Source of the DNA: Bradyrhizobium niftali
GTDB taxonomy: Bacteria; Pseudomonadota; Alphaproteobacteria; Rhizobiales; Xanthobacteraceae
Assembly: GCF_004571025.1 (NCBI RefSeq)
Contig: NZ_SPQT01000002.1
Coordinates: 372,001 to 436,000, forward strand
Reading direction: 5' to 3'
DNA length: 64,000 nucleotides
Below, piece after piece: positions 9,148-18,207 of the stretch; within the stretch, counting starts at the first letter, position 1, and each line of letters opens with the position of its first letter. The position numbers were made by a program, and so were the translations under genes. The notes under the pieces are model-generated. The model worked only from the letters and a program-made list of their open reading frames with translations. It did no database searches and was not told the origin of the DNA.

Positions 9148-9480
9148 CTATTTGCTCGGAGTGGAGTTTGGCGCAGCAGCAGCTTTTGCGCTCGCCGGCT
9201 TCTTCTTGCCGTCTGCAGTGATGAAGTGCACGCCGGCCATGGTGCCGTCGATCCACACCAGCTCGCAGCGGCGGTAGGCGAGACCCGTCGACGACAGCAG
9301 CAGGAAGAATTCCTTGGCCTGGAGGACGTCGAGCGTGCCTTCGACCTCGATCTTGGCGCCACTCTGCGACACGTCGAGCAGGACGCAGCTGCGTCGCCAC
9401 GTGCCGTCCGAGCCCATCAGATTGACAGCCTGCTTGTGATCCATCCGTACGCGAAGCGCCTTGCGACCGTCGAACCTCAT
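9148..9480 (-). CDS. PilZ domain protein (putative c-di-GMP receptor)
   Basis: A 110-residue single-domain protein. It has an Arg-rich start (RKALRVRMDH) resembling the RxxxR switch of PilZ domains and LLDVSQSGAKIEV, matching D/NxSxxG. Both motifs bind cyclic di-GMP in this family. The C-terminal tail is Ala/Lys-rich and probably disordered. The ATG follows GGGGGATAACCG and lies 3 nt after the DUF2336 stop, so they form one operon, followed 50 nt later by the HD-GYP gene. It may sense the nucleotide that its neighbour degrades. Confidence 0.82.
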   Translation of the reverse strand: MRFDGRKALRVRMDHKQAVNLMGSDGTWRRSCVLLDVSQSGAKIEVEGTLDVLQAKEFFLLLSSTGLAYRRCELVWIDGTMAGVHFITADGKKKPASAKAAAAPNSTPSK

Positions 9481-9483
9481 CGG

Positions 9484-10599
9484 TTATCCCCCGTTTCTGT
9501 GCCGCCCCGGATCGCTTGTGTTGGCACTCGCTGCAATTTCCCCCCAGCGCACTGTCCATTGGCTGGTCGACAAGAGAAGCGTGTCGAAAATCTGCTGCGC
9601 TCGTTCGCGCTCGGCAAAGGAGAGACGTGCACCGCCGCGGTTGCTGAGGATCGCGAGCGTGGTCTGCCAGTTCAGGCGCGACGCCCGGCAGGCCATGACC
9701 AGGCCCTCACAGTCGGCATCGGTCATCACGTGCTCGATGATCTCGATCGGGACGGCGGAAAGCACCGACAATGCCGTGAAGAGGTTGGCCATCTCACCGC
9801 GGATCGCGAAGCGGTTCACTGTGGAGTCGTTGAGCTTGCCGACGCGGCTGAGTGCGACGATCTCGGGCCTTGCGTTCGCATAGTCGGTCGAGCAGGGCCG
9901 CTTTGGTTCGATCCGAGCGGGCGTTGGGTTCGAGGCGGCGTCTTGCGCCGGCGGCACGGAGGAAGCGTTGGGCTTGGCCGGCGCATTCTCGCCGGATGGA
10001 GCCGCGAGCAACTTGCGCAAGACGGCGTCGGGTGTGCCCGGCCTGAGCGCCAGCGTCTTCGTGATCTCGCCATCCGCCGCGCTCTTCTCAATGAGCCCGG
10101 CATAGGCCGCACCGGAGAATCTCGATCCAGGGTTCTTGATCAGCGCAAGGTAGATCGCGCGGCCACCGCGCCTGAGCAGTGCCTCGGCTACGGCCGCTTC
10201 GACTTTGTCTCGGGTCGCAATCGCAAGCTGATGCCTTTCGCCGCAGGACCTCGCCACCGCTTCAAGGTCGGACGCGGACAATGCCTGCGATTTGAGCAGG
10301 ATCGGGCACGCCACCTCCGGATCGTCGTGCGAAGCCAGGTGCCGCAATGTATCCTGCGGTGCAACATTGAATTCAGCAAGTGCCTTGCTGAGCTGGACGA
10401 GCGCGCTGGAAGTGACCCTCTCAGCAAGGCGCAGGAGGATGCTGTCGACCACGTTGACGAGCTTTTCATGGGGCCTGTCGTGCCTGCTGGTGAGCAGTTG
10501 CACGATGTCGGAGAGGATACGCGCGCAGCGCTCCGGCGGGCTCGCTGCGACCGCTTCTTCCAATTCGACCAGAATATCGGCAGGCGAATTTGCCATCAT
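9484..10599 (-). CDS. DUF2336 domain protein
   Basis: A 371-residue, mostly helical protein matching DUF2336 as I recognise it, for example LRHLASHDDPEVACPILLKS and LRRGGRAIYLALIKNPG, with HEAT-like alpha repeats. A Pro/Ala-rich linker lies around 200-235. DUF2336 proteins are common in Bradyrhizobiaceae, often near cyclic di-GMP or motility genes; their biochemical role is unknown. It is the first gene of a probable three-gene operon with the PilZ and HD-GYP genes. Confidence 0.75.
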   Translation of the reverse strand: MMANSPADILVELEEAVAASPPERCARILSDIVQLLTSRHDRPHEKLVNVVDSILLRLAERVTSSALVQLSKALAEFNVAPQDTLRHLASHDDPEVACPILLKSQALSASDLEAVARSCGERHQLAIATRDKVEAAVAEALLRRGGRAIYLALIKNPGSRFSGAAYAGLIEKSAADGEITKTLALRPGTPDAVLRKLLAAPSGENAPAKPNASSVPPAQDAASNPTPARIEPKRPCSTDYANARPEIVALSRVGKLNDSTVNRFAIRGEMANLFTALSVLSAVPIEIIEHVMTDADCEGLVMACRASRLNWQTTLAILSNRGGARLSFAERERAQQIFDTLLLSTSQWTVRWGEIAASANTSDPGRHRNGG

Positions 10600-10899
10600 G
10601 GCAGGAGCCTGAATTCAAATGACTTCAACTATTCAACGAGCTTCATTGCGCCTCATAGTTGTTAATTTGAACTTACGCACCTTAATCGCTAGGGTATCGC
10701 CACACCGTCGTCTTCACTGGAAACGCTATCGAAATTTGGCAGGACGGGAACCGTCACTTGTCCTTTGGATTGGACCCTCGCCAACTGATCGAGAGGGGAT
10801 AGGATGATTCTTTCGATCTAACGGGCAACCGAAAGGGGGGAATCAGACCGGTACTGTCGCCGGATGCGCGTCGTTTCGCGACGCTGCTTTTCATTTGCC
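10600..10899. other. Divergent intergenic region between the DUF2336 and AraC genes
   Basis: This relatively AT-rich stretch must hold the promoters of both flanking units. I saw no repeat, RNA or convincing operator. A 62-residue open frame at 10619-10807 has no ribosome site and is not called. Confidence 0.5.
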
Positions 10900-11847
10900 A
10901 TGACCAATATTGATGAGGCGCCTGGGCTGGCGCCAAAGATATTCCGTTTTGCAGACGTGGATGAATTTCGCAACGCGATCCGCGGTCTGAATTTCGAGTT
11001 CACGCCGCTCGTGCGAACGATCGCGGCCGAGCAGATCATTTTGCAACTGCCCGGCTGCGACGTTAACGTGACGCGGTCGTTTCCGCGCGTCGTGGATGCG
11101 CAGCTCATCGCGGATTGCACGGCGGTTGGTTTTGCGATGGACGACCTTGAAGTTCCCATTCGCTTCAACGGCGCACAACGCGACCGTGCGGTCATCGTCA
11201 TCGGCGGCAGCGGCGCTGCCTACAACACCATTGAGGAAGTGGAGCGGCAAATCGCCTCGGTCATCTTCCGACCAGAGGTCACGGACCGCGGCTGGCCCGA
11301 GACGCACTCCTGCTTCAAGATTTTCGAGACGAGCACGCCGGCGCTGCACTGGCTACGGAAAGTTGTAAGGGAGGTGGTGGCCGCCGCGTCCGAGCCCATC
11401 GATCCCGTCGATGTGCCGCTGAAGGCCGCGGCGATGAAGGAGTCCTTGTTCGGGGCAGTCGATGCCGCGTTCGCCGATTTGGTTCCCGCGCGATGGACGG
11501 TGCGACCGAACGACGGGCGGCAGTTCAAGACATTTCAGGACATCCGCGCGCTGTTGTCCGGCGATCTCTCACAGCCCATCTACAGCGAGGAGATTGCGCG
11601 CAAGCTCAACCTGTCCGTCCGCACCCTGCACGACGTCGTCCGCCGCTATCGCGGCATGAGCCTGCACCGCTATTTACGCCTGCGCCGGCTGTGGCTGGTG
11701 CGCAGGCGGCTGCTCGCGGGAGCCGACAGCGTCAAGGCCGTGGCGCTGGCGTTCGGCTTCTGGCATCTCAGCGACTTCTCCAGGAGCTATCGCGACCAGT
11801 TCGGCGAGACGCCGTCGCAAACGCTGGAGCGTGGGCGAAGGGCGTAG
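10900..11847 (+). CDS. AraC-family transcriptional regulator
   Basis: A 315-residue regulator with an N-terminal effector/dimerisation region and a C-terminal double helix-turn-helix (about 215-312). The HTH includes SEEIARKLNLSVRTLHDVVRRYRGMSLHRYLRLRR and VALAFGFWHLSDFSRSYRDQFGETPSQ. The effector is unknown. MTNIDEAPG at 10900 is chosen as start; the ATG-like codon 36 nt upstream adds an atypical Cys/Arg-rich tail. It may act on the flavin reductase gene about 50 nt downstream, but no operator was recognised. Confidence 0.85.
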   Translation: MTNIDEAPGLAPKIFRFADVDEFRNAIRGLNFEFTPLVRTIAAEQIILQLPGCDVNVTRSFPRVVDAQLIADCTAVGFAMDDLEVPIRFNGAQRDRAVIVIGGSGAAYNTIEEVERQIASVIFRPEVTDRGWPETHSCFKIFETSTPALHWLRKVVREVVAAASEPIDPVDVPLKAAAMKESLFGAVDAAFADLVPARWTVRPNDGRQFKTFQDIRALLSGDLSQPIYSEEIARKLNLSVRTLHDVVRRYRGMSLHRYLRLRRLWLVRRRLLAGADSVKAVALAFGFWHLSDFSRSYRDQFGETPSQTLERGRRA

Positions 11848-11898
11848 CGAGACAATCGGATTGGGTCAGTTCCGTCATTTCGTGCTAGCCTGCCCGCC

Positions 11899-12489
11899 AT
11901 GAGCAACCGCATTCTCGTCCTCTACGGATCCTACCGTTCGGACCGCATGGGCATCCGCCTTGCGAATTTCGTCATCAATCGCCTGCGCGAGCGCGGCGAG
12001 GATGTCGCGTTCATCGACGCCAAGGCGATCGGCCTGCCGATGCTCGACCGCATGTACAAGGAATATCCCAAGGGCGCCGCGCCCGAGGCGCTGGAGAAGC
12101 TGGCCGGGCAGATCCGCGGCGCGGACGGTTTTGTCTTCGTCACCGGGGAATACAATTGGGGCATTCAGCCCGGATTGAAGAACCTCACCGACCATTTCCT
12201 CGAAGAATGGTTCTGGCGTCCGGCCGCGATCGTCAGCTATTCCGCCGGCCGCCTGTCCGGCGCGCGCGCCTCGACCGCCTGGCACGGCACGCTGTCGGAA
12301 ATGGGCATGGTGGTGGTGTCGAGCACCATCGGCGTCGGCCCGATCGCGCAGACGTTGTCGGCGGATGCCGAGCCGATCGGCGAGGGCGGCAAGGCGCTGG
12401 AGCGTTCGTTCCCGCGCTTTGCCGACGACCTTGCATGGTGGATCGAGGCGGCCAAGGCGCAGCGGGCGCGCAAGGCGCCGCCTTACTGA
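11899..12489 (+). CDS. NADPH-dependent FMN reductase-family protein
   Basis: A 196-residue flavodoxin-like protein. The FMN phosphate loop GSYRSDRMG lies at about 11-19 and the isoalloxazine-contacting loop YNWGIQPGLKN at about 89-99, as in the NAD(P)H:quinone/FMN reductase group (ArsH, ChrR and azoreductase relatives). Likely a homodimeric or tetrameric cytoplasmic oxidoreductase involved in quinone or metal reduction. It follows the AraC gene by about 50 nt. Physiological substrate unknown. Confidence 0.85.
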   Translation: MSNRILVLYGSYRSDRMGIRLANFVINRLRERGEDVAFIDAKAIGLPMLDRMYKEYPKGAAPEALEKLAGQIRGADGFVFVTGEYNWGIQPGLKNLTDHFLEEWFWRPAAIVSYSAGRLSGARASTAWHGTLSEMGMVVVSSTIGVGPIAQTLSADAEPIGEGGKALERSFPRFADDLAWWIEAAKAQRARKAPPY

Positions 12490-12514
12490 TATCCCTCACC
12501 GCGAAGACGTTCCC

Positions 12515-12599
12515 GTAGCCCGGATGGAGCGAAGCGCAATCCGGGATGTCGTACACCAACGGCACCGTCCCGGATTACGCTTCGCTCCATCCGGGTTAC
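12515..12599. repeat. REP family A doublet (inverted pair)
   Basis: GTAGCCCGGATGGAGCGAAG on the left and its near-exact reverse complement on the right (CTTCGCTCCATCCGGGTTAC) flank about 30 nt. Each half also folds by itself. It lies between the convergent FMN reductase and chemoreceptor genes. Confidence 0.8.
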
Positions 12600-12621
12600 G
12601 AATCTGCGTGCAGTCCGGAGC

Positions 12622-14703
12622 CTAGGCGGCCCTGACTTCGCCGAGGAACCGGTCGAACTGTCCGGCGAGATCGCGCGACTGGGTCGAGAGCTGCTCGGCC
12701 GCGCTCAGCACCTCCCTGGCGGCCGCTCCCGCGTCGTCGGCGGCGCGCTGCACGCCTGAAATGTTGGTGTTGACCTCCTGGGTGCCGCGGGCGGCCTCCT
12801 GGACGCTGCGGGCGATCTCCTTGGTCGCCGAGCCCTGTTCCTCGATCGCCGCGGCAATCGCGGTGCCGATCTGGTCGATCTCGCCGATGACGTCGGCGAC
12901 GTTGCGGATCGCGGCCACGGTCTCGTCGCTCGCGGACTGGATCGCCGTGATCTGCTCGGAGATTTCGGTCGTGGCCTTGGCGGTCTGGCCGGCCAGCGAT
13001 TTCACTTCCGACGCGACCACGGCAAAGCCGCGGCCGGCGTCGCCGGCACGGGCGGCTTCGATGGTCGCGTTCAGCGCCAAGAGATTGGTCTGCTCGGCGA
13101 TGCTCTGGATCAGGGTGACGACGTCGCCGATCTTCTGCGCGCCCTCGGCGAGCGCACGTGCCGTGTCGCCGGTGCGGCGGGCATTGTCGACGGCGCGGGC
13201 CGCGATCTCGGTGCTTTGTGCGACCTGACGGCCGATCTCCGCGATCGAGGAGGTCAGCTCTTCGGTGGCGCTGGCGACCGTCTGCACGTTGGTCGAGGTC
13301 TGCTCGGAGGCGGCAGCGACGACCGCGGCCTGGCTGTTGGTCTGGGCCGCCGTCGAGGTCATCGACTGCGCCGTGCTCTCCATGGTGGAGGAGGCCCGGG
13401 ACAGGCCGCCGACGAGTTCGGTGATCTTGGCCTCGAAGGCGCGGGTGAGCTCGTCGAGCGCGTGGGCGCGGCGCATCTTGCCGTCGTTCTCGGCCTGCTT
13501 CTCGGCCGCGAGCCGGTCGGCCCGGATCATGTTGTCCTTGAACACCTGGACGGCCGCGGCCATCGCCCCGATCTCGTCGGAGCGCTCGGCGCCCGGGATC
13601 TCCTCGGCAACGTCGCCATCGGCCAGCCGCGACATCCGCGTCGTGAGGTCGACGATCGGCGCGCAGACGCGACGGCGGACGGTCACGACGAGGCCGACGC
13701 TCGCGATCAGCACGGCAACGAGGCCCGCGAGCGCGATTGTGAAGCTGGTGCGCGCGGCCGAAGAGGCGCCGGCGAGGATCTGCTCGGCATTGTCGTAGAA
13801 CGCGTCGCGGACCTCGATGATGGTGCTGAGGCCGCGCTGCGTGGCGGCGTAATAGGTGTCCATGTCGTGTTCGTACTTGCCGCTGACCGCACCGTCCTTG
13901 ACCAGCTTGAGCTCGCGGCCGAACTCCTCGATATAGACCGAGTTGAACTTCTCCAGCGCAGCGGCGACGTTCGCCGGAGTTGCCGGATTGCCGCGCAATT
14001 CCAGCAGCGCCATCACGATCTGGTCGTTGCGGCCCTGCGAGCGGCTGATCTCGGCCTTCTCCGCGTCCGTCGCCGGTTTCTTGCCGCCGACGAGGTTCTT
14101 GTGCAGGCTGGAGTTGAAGCCGCCAACGTCGCGCAGCGTCATCGCGATATTGGCGTAGCTGGCCTGCCGGTAGGCGTCGCCGTTGAGGATCGCCATGCGG
14201 CGGACCTGCTCGTTGAGCAGCGCGGTCACGGCGCCGTTGAGCACGGCGTTGTCGGCGACGATCTTCTTGGCGGCGTCCTTGCGCGCCTCCGCCGGTCCGG
14301 CGAGCGCCTTGTCGATGGCTTCGCGCAGCGCGGTGAATTTCGAATTGATGCCGTCGATGTTGTTGCCGGTGGTGGCGCCGTCGTCGAACGGGCCGGGCAA
14401 CTCCTTGCGCAGCGCATTCATCCTGTCGCGCGCGCCGTCGGTCTGCTTGCGCAGCTTGTCCTGCTCGGCGAGCAGCGCAGGGTCGATACTCGCCGGCCCA
14501 TAGAGGATGTTGGTCGAAAAGCCGCGCTCGGGGTTGAGATAGCGCGGGATGTCGCTGGCAGCGCGGACAATCGCGAGCCGCCCCTGTGCCTCGGTGATCC
14601 GCTCCATCGTCTGGTATTTCGTCACGGCGACGTAGACGGCGAGGCCGCCGCCCACGGTCGAGAGCGAGACGATGGCGGTGGTCAGGAGCGTTCCGATTTT
14701 CAT
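12622..14703 (-). CDS. Methyl-accepting chemotaxis protein
   Basis: The 693-residue receptor has membrane segments at about 7-29 and 315-338, a periplasmic sensor of about 285 residues between them, and a HAMP domain (about 340-395). The signalling coiled coil is centred on the conserved hairpin [19 protein letters not shown] (about 545-565). The sensor contains RYLNPERG, reminiscent of helical nitrate/nitrite-sensing-type domains, but I cannot name the ligand. MKIGTLL is taken as start; the frame extends 13 codons upstream. No CheR-tethering pentapeptide is visible at the C terminus. Confidence 0.9.
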   Translation of the reverse strand: MKIGTLLTTAIVSLSTVGGGLAVYVAVTKYQTMERITEAQGRLAIVRAASDIPRYLNPERGFSTNILYGPASIDPALLAEQDKLRKQTDGARDRMNALRKELPGPFDDGATTGNNIDGINSKFTALREAIDKALAGPAEARKDAAKKIVADNAVLNGAVTALLNEQVRRMAILNGDAYRQASYANIAMTLRDVGGFNSSLHKNLVGGKKPATDAEKAEISRSQGRNDQIVMALLELRGNPATPANVAAALEKFNSVYIEEFGRELKLVKDGAVSGKYEHDMDTYYAATQRGLSTIIEVRDAFYDNAEQILAGASSAARTSFTIALAGLVAVLIASVGLVVTVRRRVCAPIVDLTTRMSRLADGDVAEEIPGAERSDEIGAMAAAVQVFKDNMIRADRLAAEKQAENDGKMRRAHALDELTRAFEAKITELVGGLSRASSTMESTAQSMTSTAAQTNSQAAVVAAASEQTSTNVQTVASATEELTSSIAEIGRQVAQSTEIAARAVDNARRTGDTARALAEGAQKIGDVVTLIQSIAEQTNLLALNATIEAARAGDAGRGFAVVASEVKSLAGQTAKATTEISEQITAIQSASDETVAAIRNVADVIGEIDQIGTAIAAAIEEQGSATKEIARSVQEAARGTQEVNTNISGVQRAADDAGAAAREVLSAAEQLSTQSRDLAGQFDRFLGEVRAA

Positions 14704-14808
14704 GATCTGTCCGGCAATTGGCGCGGGAGAATAATTTTGCACGGAAGATAGGCAGGCGATATTAATCCCGGGTTTACGCTGATCGCTGCCGGCGAGCAGG
14801 CTGGGTCC

Positions 14809-15246
14809 CTAGGCCTTTCGATCCAGCGCAGCGAGGATCTCCAGCGTCGCACCGTCGCGCTCGCCTGCGAAGTACCGGGCGAGCGCCTCGCCGAAAATGG
14901 GATCGTCCGACACCGCGCCGAACAACGTCATCGAGGAGCGGAATTTGGCGTCATCAGGCGCGCCGAGGATCGCGTTGATGGTCCGTCCCTGAACGGCGAG
15001 CACGAGCCTGGTGCACTCGATCAGGCGCGGGCCAAGGACGGGGTGGGCGAGGTAGGCTTCGGCCTCCGCGCGCGAGCCGATGGCGTAGCGCTGCGCCATG
15101 GCGCTGAAACCGAGGCCGGCAACCTGCGGGAAAACGAACCAGATCCAGTGGCTCTGCTTGCGGCCCCGGGACAGCTCGCCGGTAACGGTGGGATAGACCG
15201 GGTTTTGGGCCTGAACGAACCGGTCCAGATCGAAGGGAGCGGTCAT
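14809..15246 (-). CDS. DUF1810 family protein
   Basis: A 145-residue protein that starts MTAPFDLDRFVQAQNPVY and contains GRKQSHWIWFVFPQ and the FxSxMTLF core, all typical of DUF1810. The family is of unknown biochemical function. It is cytoplasmic by absence of a signal. The frame remains open upstream, but that part overlaps the divergent DUF2778 gene and is not coding. Upstream of the chemoreceptor there is no sign of linkage. Confidence 0.88.
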   Translation of the reverse strand: MTAPFDLDRFVQAQNPVYPTVTGELSRGRKQSHWIWFVFPQVAGLGFSAMAQRYAIGSRAEAEAYLAHPVLGPRLIECTRLVLAVQGRTINAILGAPDDAKFRSSMTLFGAVSDDPIFGEALARYFAGERDGATLEILAALDRKA

Positions 15247-15368
15247 TGGATACCTTTTTGGGGCGCCTCGCCGGCCGTGATTATGCCTAACTTTTGGCTC
15301 CCAATGTGGTAGCTGGTATAGAGTCTCCGGGTGGGGGTGGGTCCCCCGGGGGTCGATTTGGGGATCTG

Positions 15369-16388
15369 ATGGTTTCCGACACCGCAAGAGCCGAGAGGCT
15401 GTTGTCGCGCCGCCGTATCGGGCGAGCCGAGACGCTATTGCTGTCTCTGGCCGCCGTTGCGCTGTCGCTCGGTGCCGCCGCCTGGGTTGCCGACATGGGC
15501 GACTCGACCCCGTTGGTTTCCGCCGCGCTGCCGCCGGCCAATGCCCCTTCGTTCGAGGACCGTTTTGCTTCGGCATCTGGCAGCCCGGCCGCCCGCGAGA
15601 TCGGCCTGCGGACGCTGGAGCGCTCCGCCCTGAATGCGGTTCAGCTCAAGCTGCGCGATGCCAAGGCGATGCTGGCCCAGAGACTCCAGGGCGACGACTG
15701 GCGCTCGATCCTGACCGAGGATGACCGGCCGCCGGTTGACGAGCGGCAGCCTTCGCAGCGCGCCGACGCCATCCCGATGCCGCGTTCGCGGCCGGTGCAG
15801 GCGGACTTCTCGGCCCAGATCGCGTCCAGCCAAGCCTATGCCGACACCAGCCCCAAGGTCGACAACCGCAACTTCTTCGAGAAATTCACCGACAAGATCA
15901 AGCTGGCCTCGCTGACGCCCGACAGCGGCCTGCTCGGCAGGGCGCCGGATCTTGGCGCCCTCGGCTACGATTCGCGCACGGCGGTCTACGACATCTCGGC
16001 CAAGGCGCTTTACCTGCCGAGCGGCGTCGCGCTGGAGGCGCATTCGGGCATGGGCCCGCTAATGGACGATCCACAGCATGTCGACCAGCGCATGGTGGGT
16101 GCGACCCCGCCGGCGACCTACGATCTGAAGCCGCGCGAAAAACTGTTCCATGGTGTCCGGGCGCTCCGCCTGACTCCGACTGAGGGCACCAGCGCGCTGG
16201 GCCGCGTCGGCCTTCTCACCCACAACTACATGCTCGGGCCGCGCGGCGATTCCAACGGCTGCGTCTCGATCAAGGACTATGAGCGCTTCCTCAAGGCCTA
16301 CGACAATGGCGAGTTCAACCGCCTGGTCGTGGTGCCGAGCCTGAGAGGATCGGCGACCGCCTCGCAGCGCGCCAGCACCGATTCCTGA
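15369..16388 (+). CDS. DUF2778 protein (L,D-transpeptidase-like, membrane-anchored)
   Basis: The 339-residue protein has one N-terminal membrane anchor (about 24-42), a long variable linker, and a C-terminal DUF2778 domain. The domain holds HNYMLGPRGDSNGCVSIKDY, giving the His (about 285) and Cys (about 299) pair used by L,D-transpeptidase-like enzymes. Relatives include the type VI secretion effector Tlde1, which attacks peptidoglycan. Here the membrane anchor and absence of an immunity gene argue for a housekeeping envelope role. The ATG at 15369 is preferred; the upstream extension is Gly-rich and overlaps a putative leader. Confidence 0.75.
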   Translation: MVSDTARAERLLSRRRIGRAETLLLSLAAVALSLGAAAWVADMGDSTPLVSAALPPANAPSFEDRFASASGSPAAREIGLRTLERSALNAVQLKLRDAKAMLAQRLQGDDWRSILTEDDRPPVDERQPSQRADAIPMPRSRPVQADFSAQIASSQAYADTSPKVDNRNFFEKFTDKIKLASLTPDSGLLGRAPDLGALGYDSRTAVYDISAKALYLPSGVALEAHSGMGPLMDDPQHVDQRMVGATPPATYDLKPREKLFHGVRALRLTPTEGTSALGRVGLLTHNYMLGPRGDSNGCVSIKDYERFLKAYDNGEFNRLVVVPSLRGSATASQRASTDS

Positions 16389-16454
16389 TATTTGCCTGCC
16401 GCGGCGGGGCTGCCATTTCCCCTTCGTTAAGCCGTCCTCGTCCAGAAGCAGCCC

Positions 16455-16712
16455 ATGAGTGATCCCCAGAATTCCGAGACCCCGCTGCGTACGACGTTCA
16501 AGATCAAGCTGAACGGCGACACGCTGGCGATCGCGACCGTCGGCCAGGCCTATCAATTCCTCACCAACTTCAAGTCGGTCGAGTGGATGGAATTCCGCTC
16601 GCTGCATGAGGAAGCCATCGCGGCCCTGGAAGGCGCCGCCGGCAATGCCATGCTCGCGGTGCAGGCGACCAACGCCGTGCGGGCGCTGTTCGTGAGTGCG
16701 AAGCTGCTTTAA
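16455..16712 (+). CDS. DUF982-like small protein
   Basis: An 85-residue protein. The region TVGQAYQFLTNF...HEEAIAALEGAAGNAMLAVQATNAVRALFVSA resembles DUF982, a small rhizobial family of unknown function that is often duplicated. It lies 66 nt after the DUF2778 gene on the same strand and may be co-transcribed. No signal peptide or membrane helix. Confidence 0.6.
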   Translation: MSDPQNSETPLRTTFKIKLNGDTLAIATVGQAYQFLTNFKSVEWMEFRSLHEEAIAALEGAAGNAMLAVQATNAVRALFVSAKLL

Positions 16713-16723
16713 GGCGGCACTTC

Positions 16724-16828
16724 GTAGCCCGGATGGAGTGAAGCGCAATCCGGGAACAGACCAAACCACACCGCACGACCTTCCGTGTGGCACGAACCCC
16801 GGATTACGCTGCGCTCTATCCGGGCTAC
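16724..16828. repeat. REP family A doublet
   Basis: GTAGCCCGGATGGAGTGAAG and, 60-odd nt later, a reverse-complement half ending TATCCGGGCTAC. A further partial copy (CCGGGCTACAGG) follows at about 16838-16850. It sits in the spacer before the TRAP binding-protein gene, so it could affect its 5' region. Confidence 0.75.
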
Positions 16829-16956
16829 AGGGCTCCGTCCGGGCTACAGGCCTTCCGCTCCCAGCTTGAACTCGGCGACGGGAACGGGCAAACGGTCCGC
16901 TAAGACCGTGGCCTAAATCGTCCATTTGAAGCCGTGCTTTAGGGAGAGACCCCATC

Positions 16957-18048
16957 ATGAAACGCCGTACATTCCTCAAGGGCGGCGCGGTCGCCGGCGC
17001 GACGACGCTGGTTGCCGCACCTGCGATTGCGCAAGGCGCGCCCGAGATCAAATGGCGCCTGACCTCGAGCTTCCCGAAATCGCTCGACACCATCTACGGC
17101 ACGGCGCAGACCTTCGCGAAATACGTCGCCGAGGCCACCGACAACAAATTCCAGATCCAGACCTTTGCGGCCGGCGAGCTCGTCCCCGGTTTGCAGGCGC
17201 TCGACGCCGTCAGCGCGGCCTCCGTCGAGATGGCGCAGACACCGCTCTATTTCTACATCGGCAAGGAGCCGGCGCTGGCCTATGCCACCGGCGCGCCGTT
17301 CGGCATGAACCATCGCCATCAGGAGTCCTGGTGGCATTTCGGCGGCGGTGCCGATCTCGCCAACGAGGCGCTGAAGCCGTTCAAGGCGCATGCGATCCTC
17401 TGCGGCAATTCCGGCACCCAGATGGGCGGCTGGTTCCGTAAGGAGATCAAGACCGTCGACGATCTCAAGGGCCTCAAATTCCGCATTGCCGGCATGGGCG
17501 GCCATGTGCTGGCGCGCCTCGGCATCGTGCCGCAGCAGCTCGCCGGCGGTGACGTCTATTCGGCACTGGAGAAGGGCTCGATCGACGCCGCCGAATTCGT
17601 CGGTCCCTATGACGACGAGAAGCTCGGCTTCCAGAAGGTCGCCAAATACTATTACTTCCCGGGCTGGTGGGAAGGCGGCGCCATGCTGCACATGATCGTC
17701 AATGACGAGAAGTGGGCAAGCTTGCCGAAACAGTATCAGGCCATCGTCAACCAGGCCGCCTCGGCGGCCGGCGCCTGGATGCTCGAGAAGTACGACAGCG
17801 TGAATCCGGCGGCGCTGAAGCGGCTGATCGCCAACGGCGCCGAGCTGAAGGCGTTCCCGCAGCCGGTGCTGGAGGCTTGCTACAACGCGACCCAGGACCA
17901 TCTGAACGAGCTCGCCGCAAAGAGCGACCTGTTCAAGCGGACCAAGGAAAGCCACGACGCGTATATGAAGGAGCTGCTGTTCTACACGCAGATTGCGGAG
18001 AACTTCTACGACAACTATTTGCTCAGCAAGATGCGCAACAAGACCTGA
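16957..18048 (+). CDS. TRAP transporter periplasmic solute-binding protein (DctP/TakP type)
   Basis: A 363-residue binding protein with a Tat-type signal, MKRRTFLKGGAVAGATTLVA, cleaved near AIAQ. It includes the family segment VDDLKGLKFRIAGMGGHVLARLG (about 166-188), where Arg binds the substrate carboxylate, and DVYSALEKGSIDAAEFVGP. It most resembles TakP-like proteins that bind 2-oxo acids. The ribosome site AGGGAGAG is clear. No DctQ or DctM membrane genes are in the window, so its transporter must be elsewhere. A GGGCGCGG...CCGCGCCC hairpin (18060-18083) follows the stop. Confidence 0.88.
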   Translation: MKRRTFLKGGAVAGATTLVAAPAIAQGAPEIKWRLTSSFPKSLDTIYGTAQTFAKYVAEATDNKFQIQTFAAGELVPGLQALDAVSAASVEMAQTPLYFYIGKEPALAYATGAPFGMNHRHQESWWHFGGGADLANEALKPFKAHAILCGNSGTQMGGWFRKEIKTVDDLKGLKFRIAGMGGHVLARLGIVPQQLAGGDVYSALEKGSIDAAEFVGPYDDEKLGFQKVAKYYYFPGWWEGGAMLHMIVNDEKWASLPKQYQAIVNQAASAAGAWMLEKYDSVNPAALKRLIANGAELKAFPQPVLEACYNATQDHLNELAAKSDLFKRTKESHDAYMKELLFYTQIAENFYDNYLLSKMRNKT

Positions 18049-18059
18049 TTGGAAGAAGA

Positions 18060-18083
18060 GGGCGCGGTGTTGACGCCGCGCCC
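18060..18083 (+). terminator. Terminator-like hairpin after the TRAP binding-protein gene
   Basis: GGGCGCGG and CCGCGCCC form an 8-bp stem about 12 nt after the stop codon. There is no T-run, so termination efficiency is uncertain. Confidence 0.4.
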
Positions 18084-18089
18084 AGCTCC

Positions 18090-18174
18090 GTAGCCCGGAT
18101 GGAGCGTAGCGCAATCCGGGATCCCGCACGTCAACGGCACCGTCCCGGATTACGCTTCGCTCCATCCGGGCTAC
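18090..18174. repeat. REP family A doublet
   Basis: This is nearly identical to the doublet at 12515-12599, including the shared central words AACGGCACCGTCCCGG. It lies between two convergent genes, the usual place for this family. Confidence 0.8.
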
Positions 18175-18207
18175 GAGACTGATTGTGTCGGGACGTGCGT
18201 GGCCCTA

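Noticed and set aside
10619..10807. A 62-codon open frame in the DUF2336/AraC spacer
   Set aside because: It lacks a ribosome site and lies in what must be a promoter region.
15369..16388. Type VI secretion effector of the Tlde1 kind
   Set aside because: The membrane anchor, lack of an immunity gene and lack of any secretion genes nearby favour a resident envelope protein.
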